Shown here: positions 24,963 to 37,416 of the stretch, piece by piece
How positions within the stretch are numbered: the first letter of the stretch is position 1
How the letters are laid out: the number at the start of each line of letters is the position of its first letter
NCBI RefSeq assembly: GCF_051020765.1
Contig: NC_134935.1
Coordinates: forward strand, 13,145,579-13,209,578
Reading direction: 5' to 3'
Source: Lasioglossum baleicum
Taxonomy: Eukaryota; Arthropoda; Insecta; Hymenoptera; Halictidae
Length of the DNA stretch: 64,000 nt
Program-made: the position numbers and the translations under genes
Notes under the pieces: generated by a model
Database searches by the model: none
What the model saw: only the letters and a program-made list of their open reading frames with translations
What the model was told of the DNA's origin: nothing

Positions 24963-26296
24963 GATGAAATGCAACTCGGATTCGTGAGTACACATTGAAT
25001 CGGGGTGGATCCGTTGTCTGGGATCGGCGTGAAAAAAGGTAACGCGAATACGTAATCAGCTTTCAATCGCGTAATCCCGGGACCGCTTCGATCGGTTTCA
25101 TCCCGCGGGAGAATTGACATAGACGCGCGTCAGCGGGTAACGTTCCGCTCGTACAATTGGAGCTGAATGCTCGCTCATGCACGGAGGCATCTGTTCAAAC
25201 ACCATAAACGTCTGTCACAATTGTTTCCCGCGGAGGGTAAAGCAATGCATGCCGAAGAGGATTCTCGGAGGCGCGTTGGGTTGCGCGCGTCTTCTGTAAA
25301 ATGCAGGCGTCTCGGATGCCGCCAGGCCGTGCCGGTTTTCGGTGCAGCCTTGGGATGCAGTTAGATCGCTTTCAACGGCACCCCGTGTAGTCAGCACCTG
25401 CTCTCGGATGTAGCAACAGCGTGAACACCTTTTCCCCTGCTATTCTCCCTCGCTTTCCCATTTTCCCGCCGATGATCCATTTCCCTCTCGCTTCCACCCT
25501 CCGTTTTCTTTACCGGCTCGCTCGCCAGAGCTGTCTTACTTGCCACGCATCCTTCTCTATTTATCTCGCTGTCTCTTCGCGACTAACTCCACCCCCGCGC
25601 CACACCCCTTCGCCACGTACAAAGCAGATTGCCAAATATCCACAGGTTGTTGATTTTAGCGGCTGCGTGCCGTGGATAGTGCATTACCGTACGTGTCAAG
25701 ACGACTACGGATGAACAGCCGACGGACTATGAATCTGGGATTAGGCTAGGATCTGGATTATCGTTCTCACATCCGGATTTCATTAAATAACCGTGCTGAC
25801 GGTGGATTTGGGTTGTGAATGTCTAATTCTTGTTGCGTTGCCACTTCTTTTTACTGAATAGTCACGTCGATAAGGTTCTGACCTCTGGACAAGGTACTCC
25901 TACACTTAAGGATGTTCTGGAGGTACAATGGGAGACAAAAGTACAAGTAATTCGAAATCCATCAATATATTGGCAATGAAAGCCATTCATGAATATATTT
26001 TTGTTTTTGAGTGTATTTTTTTGGGAGTTTCCAGTTGCGTTTTTTCAAGGTTTAAATAGGGTTCGAAGTGGAATTTTATGAATTCTCCATAAGAAGACGT
26101 GTTAAAATGTGCAAACTTTAAGTTCCTATAATTCTTAAACGGTGCAGTGAATCGAACCCAAACTTTGGTAATTGCATTAATTTAGTAAGAATTATATCTC
26201 GTCAAATTTTCAAAAATTTTATTGCGTTTTTATATACGTCCAGAACATCTTTAATATGTCGTTATACTATTTTAGACTGTGACAAAATATTTTCGT

Positions 26297-26513
26297 AGAC
26301 ACTGGCGCGCTCTATCGATCGACGACAGCGTCACGCTTCAACGGTTATCATACACGCTATAGACAGAAGTGCGCTGCCAAAAATTGTCAGTCCCTCGCGA
26401 ACTGCCGCAGACGACGGACCGCCCCTCGGAGGAGTTACTAGGCTCCTGGAGGACTTATGTAGGTCTCTCATGGACCTAGCAGACCCTGGAGGATATATGT
26501 ATAGAAGATCCAG
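26297..26513 (+). other. Possible non-coding exon with strong splice donor
   Basis: A CpG-containing segment ends in CCAG followed by GTAAGTG at 26514, a near-consensus 5' splice site. Just upstream are two imperfect direct copies of CCTGGAGGAYWTATGTA. No long frame crosses it, so if it is an exon it would be untranslated or part of a long non-coding RNA. A single good donor is weak evidence because such sites also occur by chance. Confidence 0.18.
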
Positions 26514-28371
26514 GTAAGTGAATGTGCATGTCTGTTGTACAAGTTCAATAATTTATTCAAAGGATTTTATTGTAAACAATAAAAATTTAAAGGGTGTGTA
26601 CTTTGAAAGCGTACAAGAGTCTGAAAAAATAGTAAAAGTATGCTAAATGGAAAGTTGAAACCACCTCCCAAAATTAATAATTGAACTAATTGCTCTGATA
26701 CATAGTATATACGCGCCAAATCGAATCTTATCAAAACCTCGACCGAGTTAATAGAATTTTCATTGAATAGTGTTTGCTGCAAGCCACTATGGCCAATAAC
26801 GCACCATGATATAATGCAGAGGAAGCCTGTAGACTTGTTCAGTCGTGTGGCTTCCACGTATATGTTGGTTGTGGTTACGATCTCGGTCTTCCAAACTACA
26901 CTCTGATTATGTGTATGCGCTTACATGTTACATCGATCATGTTTGTTGCGTTCGCGCCGCTTTCAATTTGCACGTGCCTCTATAGTTCCATACTTCCTCT
27001 CATGACAGTGTTAGTAAAATTTCTCGTGCAATTAAAAAACAGCTTCACAGAAATATTTTATTTCGACAAAGCTAAAAAATTAGCGGAAGACTCGCAAAAA
27101 TTTGTTATTTCACTTTAAAGATCATTTTTTCACAGGATATTAAATTAATATTTATGTAAAAAATTTTTAATATCGTTAAAATATTTTGACAACACACCTT
27201 AATTTCTAAAAGACCTTGAGATCTAGAAAGAGATATTTTAAGATAAATCATTTTTCATTAATTTACTAACTATAACTTTCTTCTGCATCACGTGCCAATT
27301 ATTTTGTCCCGAAATTTCATGACACAGAAATTTACCCAGGAAAAGACAACGCACATATTCACAATTAAAACACATGTTCTTTTAATCATTCTCGCATTTT
27401 TTTCTATGTTCCAAACATTTTTTTCCCTCGGATAAAATCCCAGCAAAGACCAAGCGCGAAAGACCGTCCAATCTCCTCCGAGAATTGCGTCACAGAGAAT
27501 TTTTTCGCGGCCGTTTCCAGCGATTAAAACGGAGCAAACAATTCTGGGCAAATTATACGTCGAAGGATAATTGTGCAGAGTTCTTGAAAAGTTTGGGGAA
27601 CGAAGCGTTGGATCACGCGAGGCAACTCAATAAACTCGACGGCTCCGTTCGTTAATTCCGGGGCGTACGCGAGCTGAATTTCGAGTGCTGTGGGCGGTTC
27701 GATGAGCTTTCGCCGCGGCCAAACATGATCACGCTTGGTGCGTCCAAGATCATCGAGGAAATTCAATCATCTCGACATCGCGATTTCAGCGAATCGAACA
27801 GACCGAGAGAGGGAGTGAGAGAGAGGGACGGGAGGGGGGAAGTTCGGGAGACGACGTTCGGCAACGGCGTCGGCGTACCGTTCCTTCCCCATATAGCCTT
27901 TCTGGATCAGCCGCATCTGCTCTCAATGCATCTCATATTTGAAGCCTTACGACGTCGAAGCTTGAGAAGGCGATAAGCGGTCGAGTGAGAGTTTCCCGGG
28001 GATTCCATCGAGGATTCGAGTGATGTTCGGCTTGTCGTGCTAACCAAGAGAGCGCGGAACTACCAGTCGAGCGGTTTACGAGGGGTGCCGGGGGAAGGTT
28101 AGAGGCGGAAGTAGGTACTTGGATATGGAAATGGGATGGCCCCGGCGCAAATGCAAAGCTCGAATCTATCAATTTCACTCTACAGGTAACCGCGATTCCC
28201 GGTGATGCTGGAGAAGCCAGCCAGCTTCGGTAATCCGCTGATTCGAAGAGTAAACACAAAGGCCCCCGGAAGTGCTCGATTCCCGCTCCGGGGATAGGAG
28301 TGGATGGAAAATTGGGAAAAAGAGACACCCAATCAGACCCGGCGGCGAACGGAGACGGATATACGGATATA

Positions 28372-28875
28372 CAAGGTGTCCCGTTTCGGCCCGATCCTCA
28401 CCGAATAGCTTTTTTAATTGCGAGAACACGGGAAATATTTTATACGTTCATTCCCGTACGACGCGATAAAAAAATTGTATAGCAGCTGTTCGTTATAGTT
28501 TTATTTTTCCCAAGCTTACTCTTATTTTCAGAATGCATTAATCAAATACGAAATAAACTTTCAAGACTACTTTTTCATGTAAACCGTCAAATGACTATGA
28601 ATCTCGAAAATGAAGGTTAAACTTAAAATTCGTACCTATAAGAGGAACGCAGGCTTTGTAAGAGATGTAAATATCTGTGAAGTAGGAATTTGGATTATGA
28701 AATTTTCCAGGCATTTTGCAATGTTTCATTTTAGGTGTTTAAAAATGCCGCGCTTCTAATAGGATCTTAAGGATCTTAAATAATCTTCGAATAGGTCTCA
28801 AACGCAAATGACAGATTATAATAATTTTTCGTTAAGAAAGATATTCCGGGAGTCACGCTATTCAGAGTCACCCCG
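28372..28875. mobile_element. TATA-flanked degenerate TIR element, about 504 bp
   Basis: The left end begins CAAGGTGTCCCG after TATA (28368-28371). The right end, read in reverse, begins CGGGGTGACTCTG after TATA (28876-28879). Further in, the left arm has CCGAATAGCTTTTTTAA and the right arm has CCGGAATATCTTTCTTAA, so the inverted similarity extends over about 50 bp with gaps. The interior has no transposase. Inferred: an old copy related to the CAGGGTG-ended elements. Confidence 0.5.
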
Positions 28876-29650
28876 TATATTCGACCTGAAAAACCGTAGC
28901 CCTGCAATTTGTCCGAATTGCATAAATGAGGTCTCGATTTTACATTTTGATCAGTAAACTCCATGGTTATTTCGTATCGATTCACTCGATTCCTCGGGAC
29001 AAGGATTCCGAAACGAGTTGAAATATTTGTCGTGTGAAATAGATTTTCGAGTTTTTTAACAACTTCTGTTTAATGCTTGACAGTTGCGTCACTTTTGAGA
29101 AATGTATGGATTTTAGGGGATCGTTAATAATTCAATCGCAATAGAAGACGCAATTTTACACGAATTTACGAGGCCTGTCTGGGGCTGCCGACCCCATCCT
29201 GCAATTTTCTTGCAAATTCCCTAGGACCTAAACGGAAGATATATTCAAGACGACCGAAGATAAATTGCTCTGCCAGCCAACTACGACCCAGACCTAGAAA
29301 ACTGAGTGCACTAGCTGTAAATGGAAGTAAGTCGCGTGGGTTTTAAAGCGTTTGCGATGACAGTGACACAAGTATAAGATAAGGAAGTCATTATTGAAGA
29401 GACTTCCAAAACGAAACTGTAAAATACTTGATGTCAATATCCAGAAAATTATGCAAGAAGATGTCACTTTACTATGATACAATTTTATATATATTCGTTC
29501 AAAATAAAAATTAACAACTCTCCCATCATTCTGCACTCAAACAATGGTGGGTTTACAGTTTCCCAGCACCTAAATAACCTGATCAATCTTCTAGGTGTTC
29601 GAGCTACCCAAAAATTGGACACGTTATGACAGCCTGCTTTCAAACTACTA

Positions 29651-29690
29651 CAGGGTGGTACCATAAACATATGCGGAGGCCGCATTTGAC
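29651..29690 (+). mobile_element. Single CAGGGTGG-type end
   Basis: CAGGGTGGTACC follows TA at 29649-29650, resembling the termini of the elements at 11493 and 57192. No inverted partner was found nearby, so the extent is unknown and the right boundary given here is arbitrary. Confidence 0.3.
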
Positions 29691-30121
29691 GGCGACATGT
29701 GAAGTAAAGGGGCAGTGGAGGTTCCGGGATTGCATAAATATGTTGTTGGGCTGAGTCACGGTAGACGTTAGCCAGGAAAAGATGTCCATCCGTTTCCATA
29801 CATACGTTACGAAGCGAATCGATAACACGTCCTGGACGTATAGAGGCTAGAAGGATGTGGGTGGTCCTCTCGCCTTGATCGCAATATCAGAGCCCGTGTA
29901 AGTGGAACTGCCTGAGCAAATTTGCTGCGTGAATTTCGTCGGAAGCAGAAGGATGCTTCTCGGTTGAACAGGGCAGGGTCGGGTGGCGAACCTTTGGCCG
30001 TGCTTGTACGGGCCCACATTATGACACGCGTTCTACGAATGCTTTGATATCTGTCGTTGATAATGCGATGTGCAAACCAGCGTGTAGGAGTCACCGGGGA
30101 ATTGTTGTGCCGAGTACACAG

Positions 30122-30176
30122 CCTCTTCCTCTCCGCTCTCTGCTCTCTCATCTCTCACCATCTCTCTGTTCCTCTG
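30122..30176 (+). repeat. Interrupted CT-rich tract
   Basis: A run of CTCT and TCTC blocks broken by GC, TG and ACCA. It is a decayed dinucleotide microsatellite. Confidence 0.75.
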
Positions 30177-32170
30177 GTGTCGTGGCCGGTGACCACACGC
30201 GTGATAACGAGCTTGTCGTGTGTGTACGATTCGCAGCTGCGAATTCGACCGAGCTCGTGTCACTCGATACACAAAAGCATCTGCTCGATTTACGAGCGCG
30301 TAGAGTTTCCTGGCGGACCGGGCGTTACACAATCGGAACCGTGCCTCTCGAGTTCCTACTTTGAGGCCGGGACCGAATATAGATTGTTGTTTTTCATACC
30401 GTCTGTCTTTCGAGCAGGAAGACTTTGTGCCGCGACATCCGGTGACAAACGACCGAACCTCACCGCGTCCGATGTCAAAGGCTCGAAAGCGAGCTTGTTC
30501 TTTTTCAGATTTTGAGAGTGAACTAGACGTCGTTAATGGGGGAGCTTGGTATTCTGCGGGACACTTAGTATGGCGTCTGGAATGCCTCGAGGATTCTCAA
30601 GGATGTGTTTGGGAGCGAACCAACGCCGAAGATGACCCAGTCGGATAAATTGCGCTACCTCCTTTGATCTGATCGCCAGAACAATGTGTTATTAACATCT
30701 CCGCTGGTTCAGGGAGCGAACATAGTGCATTGGGTGTCTATTGACTGAAGGATACTGAGAAACTTATTAATTGTTGCACAACTTCTTGCATAGTTGATAT
30801 AATCAAGTTTGTCAAAGCGGTACTGAGATGTTTACATTAGGTGTATGTAGAAGTTTCAGTCTTGTTCAATCGTTCATTCATAATGATTTATAAGCGTAAT
30901 GGCTACAATCTTTCGCCTATTTGTACAGGCGTTTGTAGCAAAGTTAGCAACTTTCCCTGTCATCTTTAAACCTTTCAACAATGGTGAAACAAGAATTTTT
31001 ACGCCGTCCTGGTGGAAAGCGCCATGAAAGGACGTCAAAAATTGCTCTTCCCTTTGCGAGCTAATTTCTAAATAAATAAAACGTTTCGTTAGCCCGTCAC
31101 CTTCAGTACACCGGACACTTCGGACAAACTAACTTCCCCGGCGTCCATTAATCTTCATAATCTTTCCTCTCGAGGTAAACTGAAAAGAGCTTTTTCATAT
31201 ATTGCGCAGTGAAAATACGCTAAAAGTAGATACTCGAATGAAAAAATAAATTTTGTTCGTTTCAATTGGGTCAATTATCGTAATTTTTTCCTGTTTTAAA
31301 TTGCAAATCCGTAGTCTGTAGAGTGCAACCTAGTATAATTTTAATAAATATTTATGTTGAAGAAAATGTGTAGGTCGGGAACTTAGTCGGTAGCCTAATA
31401 ATATGAAACGTTGGACAGAAATTTACACGGATTTAGCTATCCGGTGGGCACTCAGGAATTCAGTTCGCATTTTTCTGTCTGGAAAGAAGAGATGCGGAAT
31501 AGCGGCAAGAGAAAAGTTGAATGGCTCAAGGCGAAGCCTGCCTACCTATGCAAGTGCAATATGCAGTTTCTCAGTTTCCGGAATCACCGTGCGCATGTTT
31601 ATCATCGAAAAGTGGCACAGTTTTCAAGTTTGCACACAAGCTTTAGCAGAACGAGCAATACAGCGGGGCGAACACACGGCCTGACGAACGACCCAGATTC
31701 GGCGAACAAACTTTTCCAATTAATTCGCGCTATTTTAATTTACCGCGTCGATCTTCTCTCGTGAAATTACCGCGCGCGCAGGGAAAAAAGATTCAATCTA
31801 AAACTGCAGCGACAGTGGATCCCCTATTCTATTCGAACCACCGCGATTAAATGAGAATGCGCCTTAAGTCGCCGTCGAGGAGCTATAAGCGATTTTATCG
31901 AACGCTTTGATTTCAACCGGAAAAACAGATTTTCAAGCTGGAATACGAGTTTTATAAACCGTCCTGTCGGTCTCTTTCGACGGTGTGCATCTGTTTTGCA
32001 TTTTCCCGTCTCTTTCGGTGCTACTCGAATTACCTCCGCCGATGAATTGATTCTTTAAAGCTGTTTAATCAAATGGGTTTAGTACGTCTTTATTTTAAGT
32101 TCTTCAGCTTCAAAGTACGAAAGCGATAAATGAAGTTTCGCACTTCTCTTTGATGCACTTCATGAAAGTA

Positions 32171-32238
32171 CAGTCAAGTTTTGATCTATAAGAAAAACCC
32201 TCGGGTCCGTGCTGTCTCTTAGATTGTGTAGTTCTACT
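32171..32238 (+). repeat. CAGT-type short dispersed repeat, copy 1
   Basis: Begins CAGTCAAGTTTTGATCT after TA and contains AGAAAAACCCTCGGGTCCGT. The copy at 53791 has AGAAAAGCCCTCGGGTCCGT at the same distance. Both end near a TCTACT block followed by a TTTCYG block. The match over about 45 bp at the left side is too close for chance. Confidence 0.7.
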
Positions 32239-32449
32239 ATTTCTGTTAGGATTCGCGCTGGCCAGCCCGTCGCATTCAGCAACAAAAATCGCAATTATTT
32301 TTGCACGAACCTAATGAAGGAAAGCGCGGACCACTCGGTTTAACATCACCTCGAGCATCGAACTCAGGAATCTTTTTTACTGGAAGCAATTAAGTTCGCG
32401 GCACGCCCATGCAACGCAGCTAATTGATCCTGTTTTGCGACGAGTTGAT

Positions 32450-32960
32450 CTACAAAACCGTTTTATTAAACGCGGCATGTACCTCAGCGAAGTCCAACAC
32501 AGTCTCTAATTCGGTGCACACGCACCGACCACGGAATTTCTATGTTTCCTATGGAATGAACAAAGTGAGACGGGAGTAAGTATGAAATAATAGCTTACGA
32601 TATCGTATGCCATCACGGTGCACAGCCACTCGAAAACTCCCTTGGCAATGCACAGGATGGTAAACGAACCGTTCATCATCGACATACACACAAAGCCATT
32701 GGATCCGCTATATCTCGATACGGCTCACGCGTTAATTAGTACTCCATAAATCATGCTAGCAGTGCACTTCCACGTGGCTGGTCAACGGTGTGCAACCACC
32801 TGCGTTAATTTCGTCTAGACTATATCGCGAACCTACTCGGGAAACCAAAGAATACTTCCTTCACGTATTCGATCGCAAACTGCTGGCCAGGCTCGTATAC
32901 AACTGCATCTCGGCAAATGAACCGTGCATCTAGATTTACATGCTGGCTCTCGGAGATGCA
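32450..32960 (-). CDS. Candidate small multi-exon gene fragment, product unrecognised
   Basis: Three short minus-strand exons can be joined in frame. Exon A (32960-32837) would follow an AACAAG acceptor and encodes 41 codons plus one base, including Cys residues 1 and 16. Exon B (32723-32599) completes the split codon and adds 41 codons, with a hydrophobic membrane-like run and several Cys. The 113 bp intron has a GTAGGT donor, a TACTAAT branch-like motif about 30 nt before its end and a GTGAG acceptor, and its phases match. Exon B ends at GATATC before a GTAAGC donor. A possible exon C (32539-32450, 30 codons with stop) follows a 59 bp intron. No initiating exon was found, the acceptor before exon A has a weak pyrimidine tract, and I do not recognise the protein. 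Splice sites were chosen to fit, so chance remains a serious alternative. Confidence 0.28.
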
Positions 32961-35900
32961 CTTGTTGCCACCGTAACCATTAACAGCAGATGTCAAGACC
33001 AATTTATTTGTTTAAAAAATTATTTAACCCTATGCGGTCCAACATGTTCCGTCTTTTTTTTACTTCATAATTTACCTATTTAAAACAGATAAGGAATAAT
33101 AATTGTGATATTACTGAATTGGGAATCGATCAAATAAAGAGCTGAACTTCGCTTTGGCGGACTAAAACTTTTGTATAATCCCATAGAGAAAACCATGTAC
33201 ATACATACAGCTGCTAGTTTCAAATTACCCGAATACTTTTGGAACAGCGTGATCGATTAACTGAAATATAATCATTTTTTGCAGACGTGTCACTCATTTT
33301 TTTTGTAATGCAATCAGTCCCCCATCCGACAATTGTCGCATGTGCACAATTGTCAAGTTGGACAATCGTTTTAGCATTTTTGCAAAAATATTTTCATCGG
33401 ACGAAAGTGCATTGCTGTCTATCGGGTGAACAGCCAATAAGGAATTTCAGAATGCCACTCGGTAAAGACGTTATTAAGTGTTACACGTAGCCGAAGGCGA
33501 TCTGCGCGTTATAATTCATGCGTTAGAATTAACATGCACGCAACTTATGATCCAGATAACGTGTATCTCGCAGAAATACGCACGACTGCCTTGCCTCGCG
33601 GCACTTGGGGAATAGACCAGACGTCGTCATCAGATATAAAGGGTTTAACGCGTACGTTTCTACTTTCATTTACCCGTCCTCGCAATTAGGGCTCCAATTA
33701 AAGTCTCATCAAAGCTTTCGTTCGCGCGGCGAGCGGTTTTATTGGCGTTAATAATCCAGCGACCGTCGTGCTACCACAATTGTCCACGGTTATTTTATAA
33801 AATCACTGCTAACTATAAGATAAAATTTTATGCATTAGCTGAGACGTATAAATCATCCTGGGTAGTCGAGGGGAGACTATTCTTCTTTCGTATTCTCTCT
33901 TAATCAGTAGCCTTCTAGAATTTAAAGTCGGTTCAAATCACCGTGTTGTATGAAAGAATGAGGAAAAATAGTTGACATGCAAATTGTCAATCTTCGACAA
34001 GTGGTTAGTAAAATTGTAAAAAAACAGCGTTTTTTATCATTTAAAATGACACTTCTTAATGGGAGACCTTATATAAGAGAATATAAAGGGATTTCAATAG
34101 ACCGATAAGAGAGTGATTTTCATGACGGCAGCATTCTACTTTTTCACGCGCACGCAACAAACTGATGCAAGTTTTTCGGGAATCACGTTGACCGTACATT
34201 GAATACTTTTTGCCGGTAGGTTATTGTGATAGGTAAGTGGCTATTACATGGTTGGATCAATGGATTATCAAGTAATTTTCCGTTTAAACGAATGTCGCGA
34301 GATGCGAGAGCGTTTCCTACATCCTCCAATTAACTTCTTCTAGCTGCCATTCATTAGGTCCTCTCGCAGATGAATGCCACCGAACATGCCGCCGCCGTAG
34401 GGTTTCGTGTTATAATGTCGGAAGTCAACGTTAACCGTGACAAACGGCTAATTTCCCTGCATCAGAAAAACCAATACATATTTTACATCACCCCGATCGG
34501 AGTCCATCAATTATCATAGGGAAACGTGCTTCTGTTCATGGAAATTAACTTCGATTACGGTTCTTGCCGTCGCCGTCCACCGACGAATATTTCGTTGCCG
34601 GGCGATTTCATTAACCGGCGCGACAGTCTCAATAATTAAAATTTCAAAGACTCCCGTAAGCAAGAACCTATTTTATCGCTATAAACTGATAAGCAAGAAA
34701 TCCCGCTTCCGTCAGCCATAAAAGGCCCCCCCTACGCGAAAAAAGTTCCAGTGAATATTGATCCTAAGACCATTTGTTTTTTCGCGAATTTCACTTCGCG
34801 TTACCGCTTGAATTATGGCCGATGCTTCGAACCTGATATAAGGTGATTTGCGACCTAGAATTATGTGAAGCACGCGGCACCGCGTCGCTGTAAAATACTT
34901 GACAATTCCAGTAAATCATGCGAGACGCGGTTTAACTGCTTCTAAACGTGTCAAGCAATTTTTAATGCCACCTTACGATTACTATTCAGTTATCAATTCA
35001 ATGCACGCATAAACGCCTATTTCATATAAACTAAGAGATATATTAAATTAAGCTAATGTCTAAAACTATGCGCCTCGTAAAACTCATTCTTTACTATTAC
35101 AATTATTGACCGTTAACACCTCGACTACGCACCAGCAAACCCGACGTAACTTATTCAACGCAGAAATAAATTCATTCCGGATTCTCCAGTACCAAGCATT
35201 AAATGTACCAAAAGTGTTAATAAATTTTACATCGCATTTAAAATCCGGCAAAAATCGAGAATCGCGATTTCAATGCGATCCGGATGGAATTTTTGCATGT
35301 TCGAGGCCTTGAATTAAAGAGGGAAGATTGCATTCACGATAGGCACTCTTAGAAATGCAATAACCACGAAGACATCGTAGTTCGAGTATCTTTAATACTA
35401 ACCATGCCACCGGTCAGTCGACCGGTTTTACGTTTTTTATATCAATAATTATCAAAATTACAGACACGCCTTCATAAGAGAATTTCTAAATTTCTTCAAT
35501 CAAACATATTACAAAAATTTCGAGAAATCTAAATAAATTCAGTCTTGCAATCTTTATAAAACTAATACCAGTCCAACATTGAATTGAAAAATCTACGTTT
35601 GCAGAAAATATAATCTCGCAAACCCCAGCCCAATTTGATGCACGAGAACCATGTTTATAATATTTAAATAACTAATTGCACGTGTGTTAAAAACAGCACA
35701 CTGAAATCTTGAATACATCTCGCTATTACAGTTGCATATCGTTTAACACCGATCCGGCGATGGTGCAGCACGATTAAATATTCAGAATCGCCTGCAGATA
35801 GACTGGTGCATAAGCTGCACGCACAGTTCGCACGCGTATGCAAATCGGCCGTAAACGATTGGAAAAATGTGATTCACAGCCGAACCGTCCGACGTAACGC

Positions 35901-37346
35901 GACGCGAAAGACATTGTACAACCTAATTATCAGACCCCATAAACACTTTACGGTGCGATAAAATTCGTCTGCATATTAATTAACTGGCCGAGAGGTTGTA
36001 GGAACACCGCGACGCGACGGGACCGGCGAAAGATGTCACTTTACCTTGATTGAACGTATCGCGAATGTGCCACACAAACGTTCGACCCTCGCTTTGCATT
36101 TATGGCCGCGCGCAACAGCATCTAACATTTCATTTTTGCACGCTCTAGGCATCGTTGGTTCAGGTTATGGAAATTGGATGGTAAAACGACTCGTTCTCTT
36201 ACCAGCTGCGAACCGATCCTACTTTCGTTCTATCGACGACATTAGCCCTGCGCGCATCCCATGCGATTTCCGTCTTTCCTTTTTCATTTTCACGTGATTA
36301 GATTGCTGATGGCATTTCATAAAGTGCACAGATAAAAAGCCATAAGCAATACAAATACTTATCACATTTATGGACGGTAAGTTACAAAAACATTTATCAC
36401 AAAAATATGTAAATGGGATTTAATACAGTGGACAGATAAAAAAAATTTAGGAATTTCCATCTAAGAAGCCATTTCATAATCAATGCGAATATTTGTATAC
36501 TTTAGTAGTTTTGTGTGATTAGAACGCTGCAAATTTTATGCATCTGTCACAAAAACGTGTACATAAAATTTAAAACAGTACGATGATCCAAATAATTCAG
36601 GAATATTAATATAAATGGTCATTCCCTAAGAAATAATCATGAGCTTTAGGGGTCTCTATTCTTCTGCATGTTCCACATTTCATAGAATTATATAGAGAAA
36701 ATTAATGATTGTGTTTCTTTTTTATAGAATGTCTAGCCACTGCAACAAAAATTAACAGTCTCGGATACACAGTTCGCAACATACGTTTCGCGACATGATG
36801 CATGTGTTTCTAGTGTCCCCGAGGTTCATTTGTTACTGTTCACCAGGTTCTCCCTTCGGCGGGCACTATAAGAAAGACCATTTATAAGCGACTTCCCACA
36901 AGACTCGCAGCCTCGTTTGACTGGTTTTTGAGGCGTGATCACCTCAACACCTGTGCTGTCCACCTTTGTAATTTCAAGCTAATAACTGGAATGCGTGCAT
37001 TCTGGCGGCATGCAAATATGTCGCAGACAGTGGAACGAAATAATACAGGAGCTTCTCCTCTCGTATGGAAGCACGCAAGTGCAGGGTATATTTAAAAATC
37101 TATTTCCTGCATTTGTATTTTGATTTTTGTCCTCGGAACATGGGAAAATTCTCAGGCGATCCCCGGGAGATATTCCAGCCAGTTCCTTAATTTGAGAACA
37201 AGTGAACGGAGCTGGGAGGATAATGGTATATCGATTAATTGCATTAACCTAATGAGGGAATAGTGACGACAAATGGAAGAATTCGTTGAATACTGCGAGA
37301 GAACGTAAAACTAAATTTGTTGTTGTAGCCAATTGTATAATAATAA

Positions 37347-37416
37347 CCCCTTACACTGTATATTTTCAAATAATTTTAGTCGTAAAAGATATAAAAATTG
37401 TTCGTATTGCAAAGGG
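37347..37416. mobile_element. Possible 70 bp TTAA-type element remnant
   Basis: The left side reads AACCCCTTACACTGTA. The right side, read in reverse from TTAA at 37417-37420, is CCCTTTGCAATACGA, giving a rough inverted pair. Known: piggyBac-type elements use TTAA target sites and begin with CCY. The left flank is ATAA rather than TTAA and the pairing is imperfect, so this is weak. Confidence 0.22.

Larger units (their letters stand above)
21615..28367. other. Gene-free stretch with diverged repeats
   Basis: No supported gene. Contains the shared repeat at 22549-22617, the diverged duplication at 24713-24962 and a possible exon end at 26513. 25420-25620 is pyrimidine-rich on the plus strand, and 27800-27840 purine-rich. 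Short open frames only. Confidence 0.55.
28880..32449. other. Gene-free stretch
   Basis: No supported gene. Contains a single CAGGGTGG end at 29651, a CT-rich tract at 30122-30176 and a CAGT-type repeat at 32171. 29800-30650 is GC-rich and open in several frames, with the longest frames 114 and 152 codons and no recognisable product. The rest is AT-rich with short frames. Confidence 0.55.

Noticed and set aside
31510..31600. C2H2 zinc-finger-like Cys/His spacing in a plus-strand frame
   Set aside because: Spacing is CxC and HxxHxxH, not the C2H2 pattern; a single instance in an unrecognised frame.
33024..33045. TTAACCCTATGCGGTCC as a piggyBac-like end
   Set aside because: TTAA plus CCC fits, but no inverted partner end is convincing within a kilobase.
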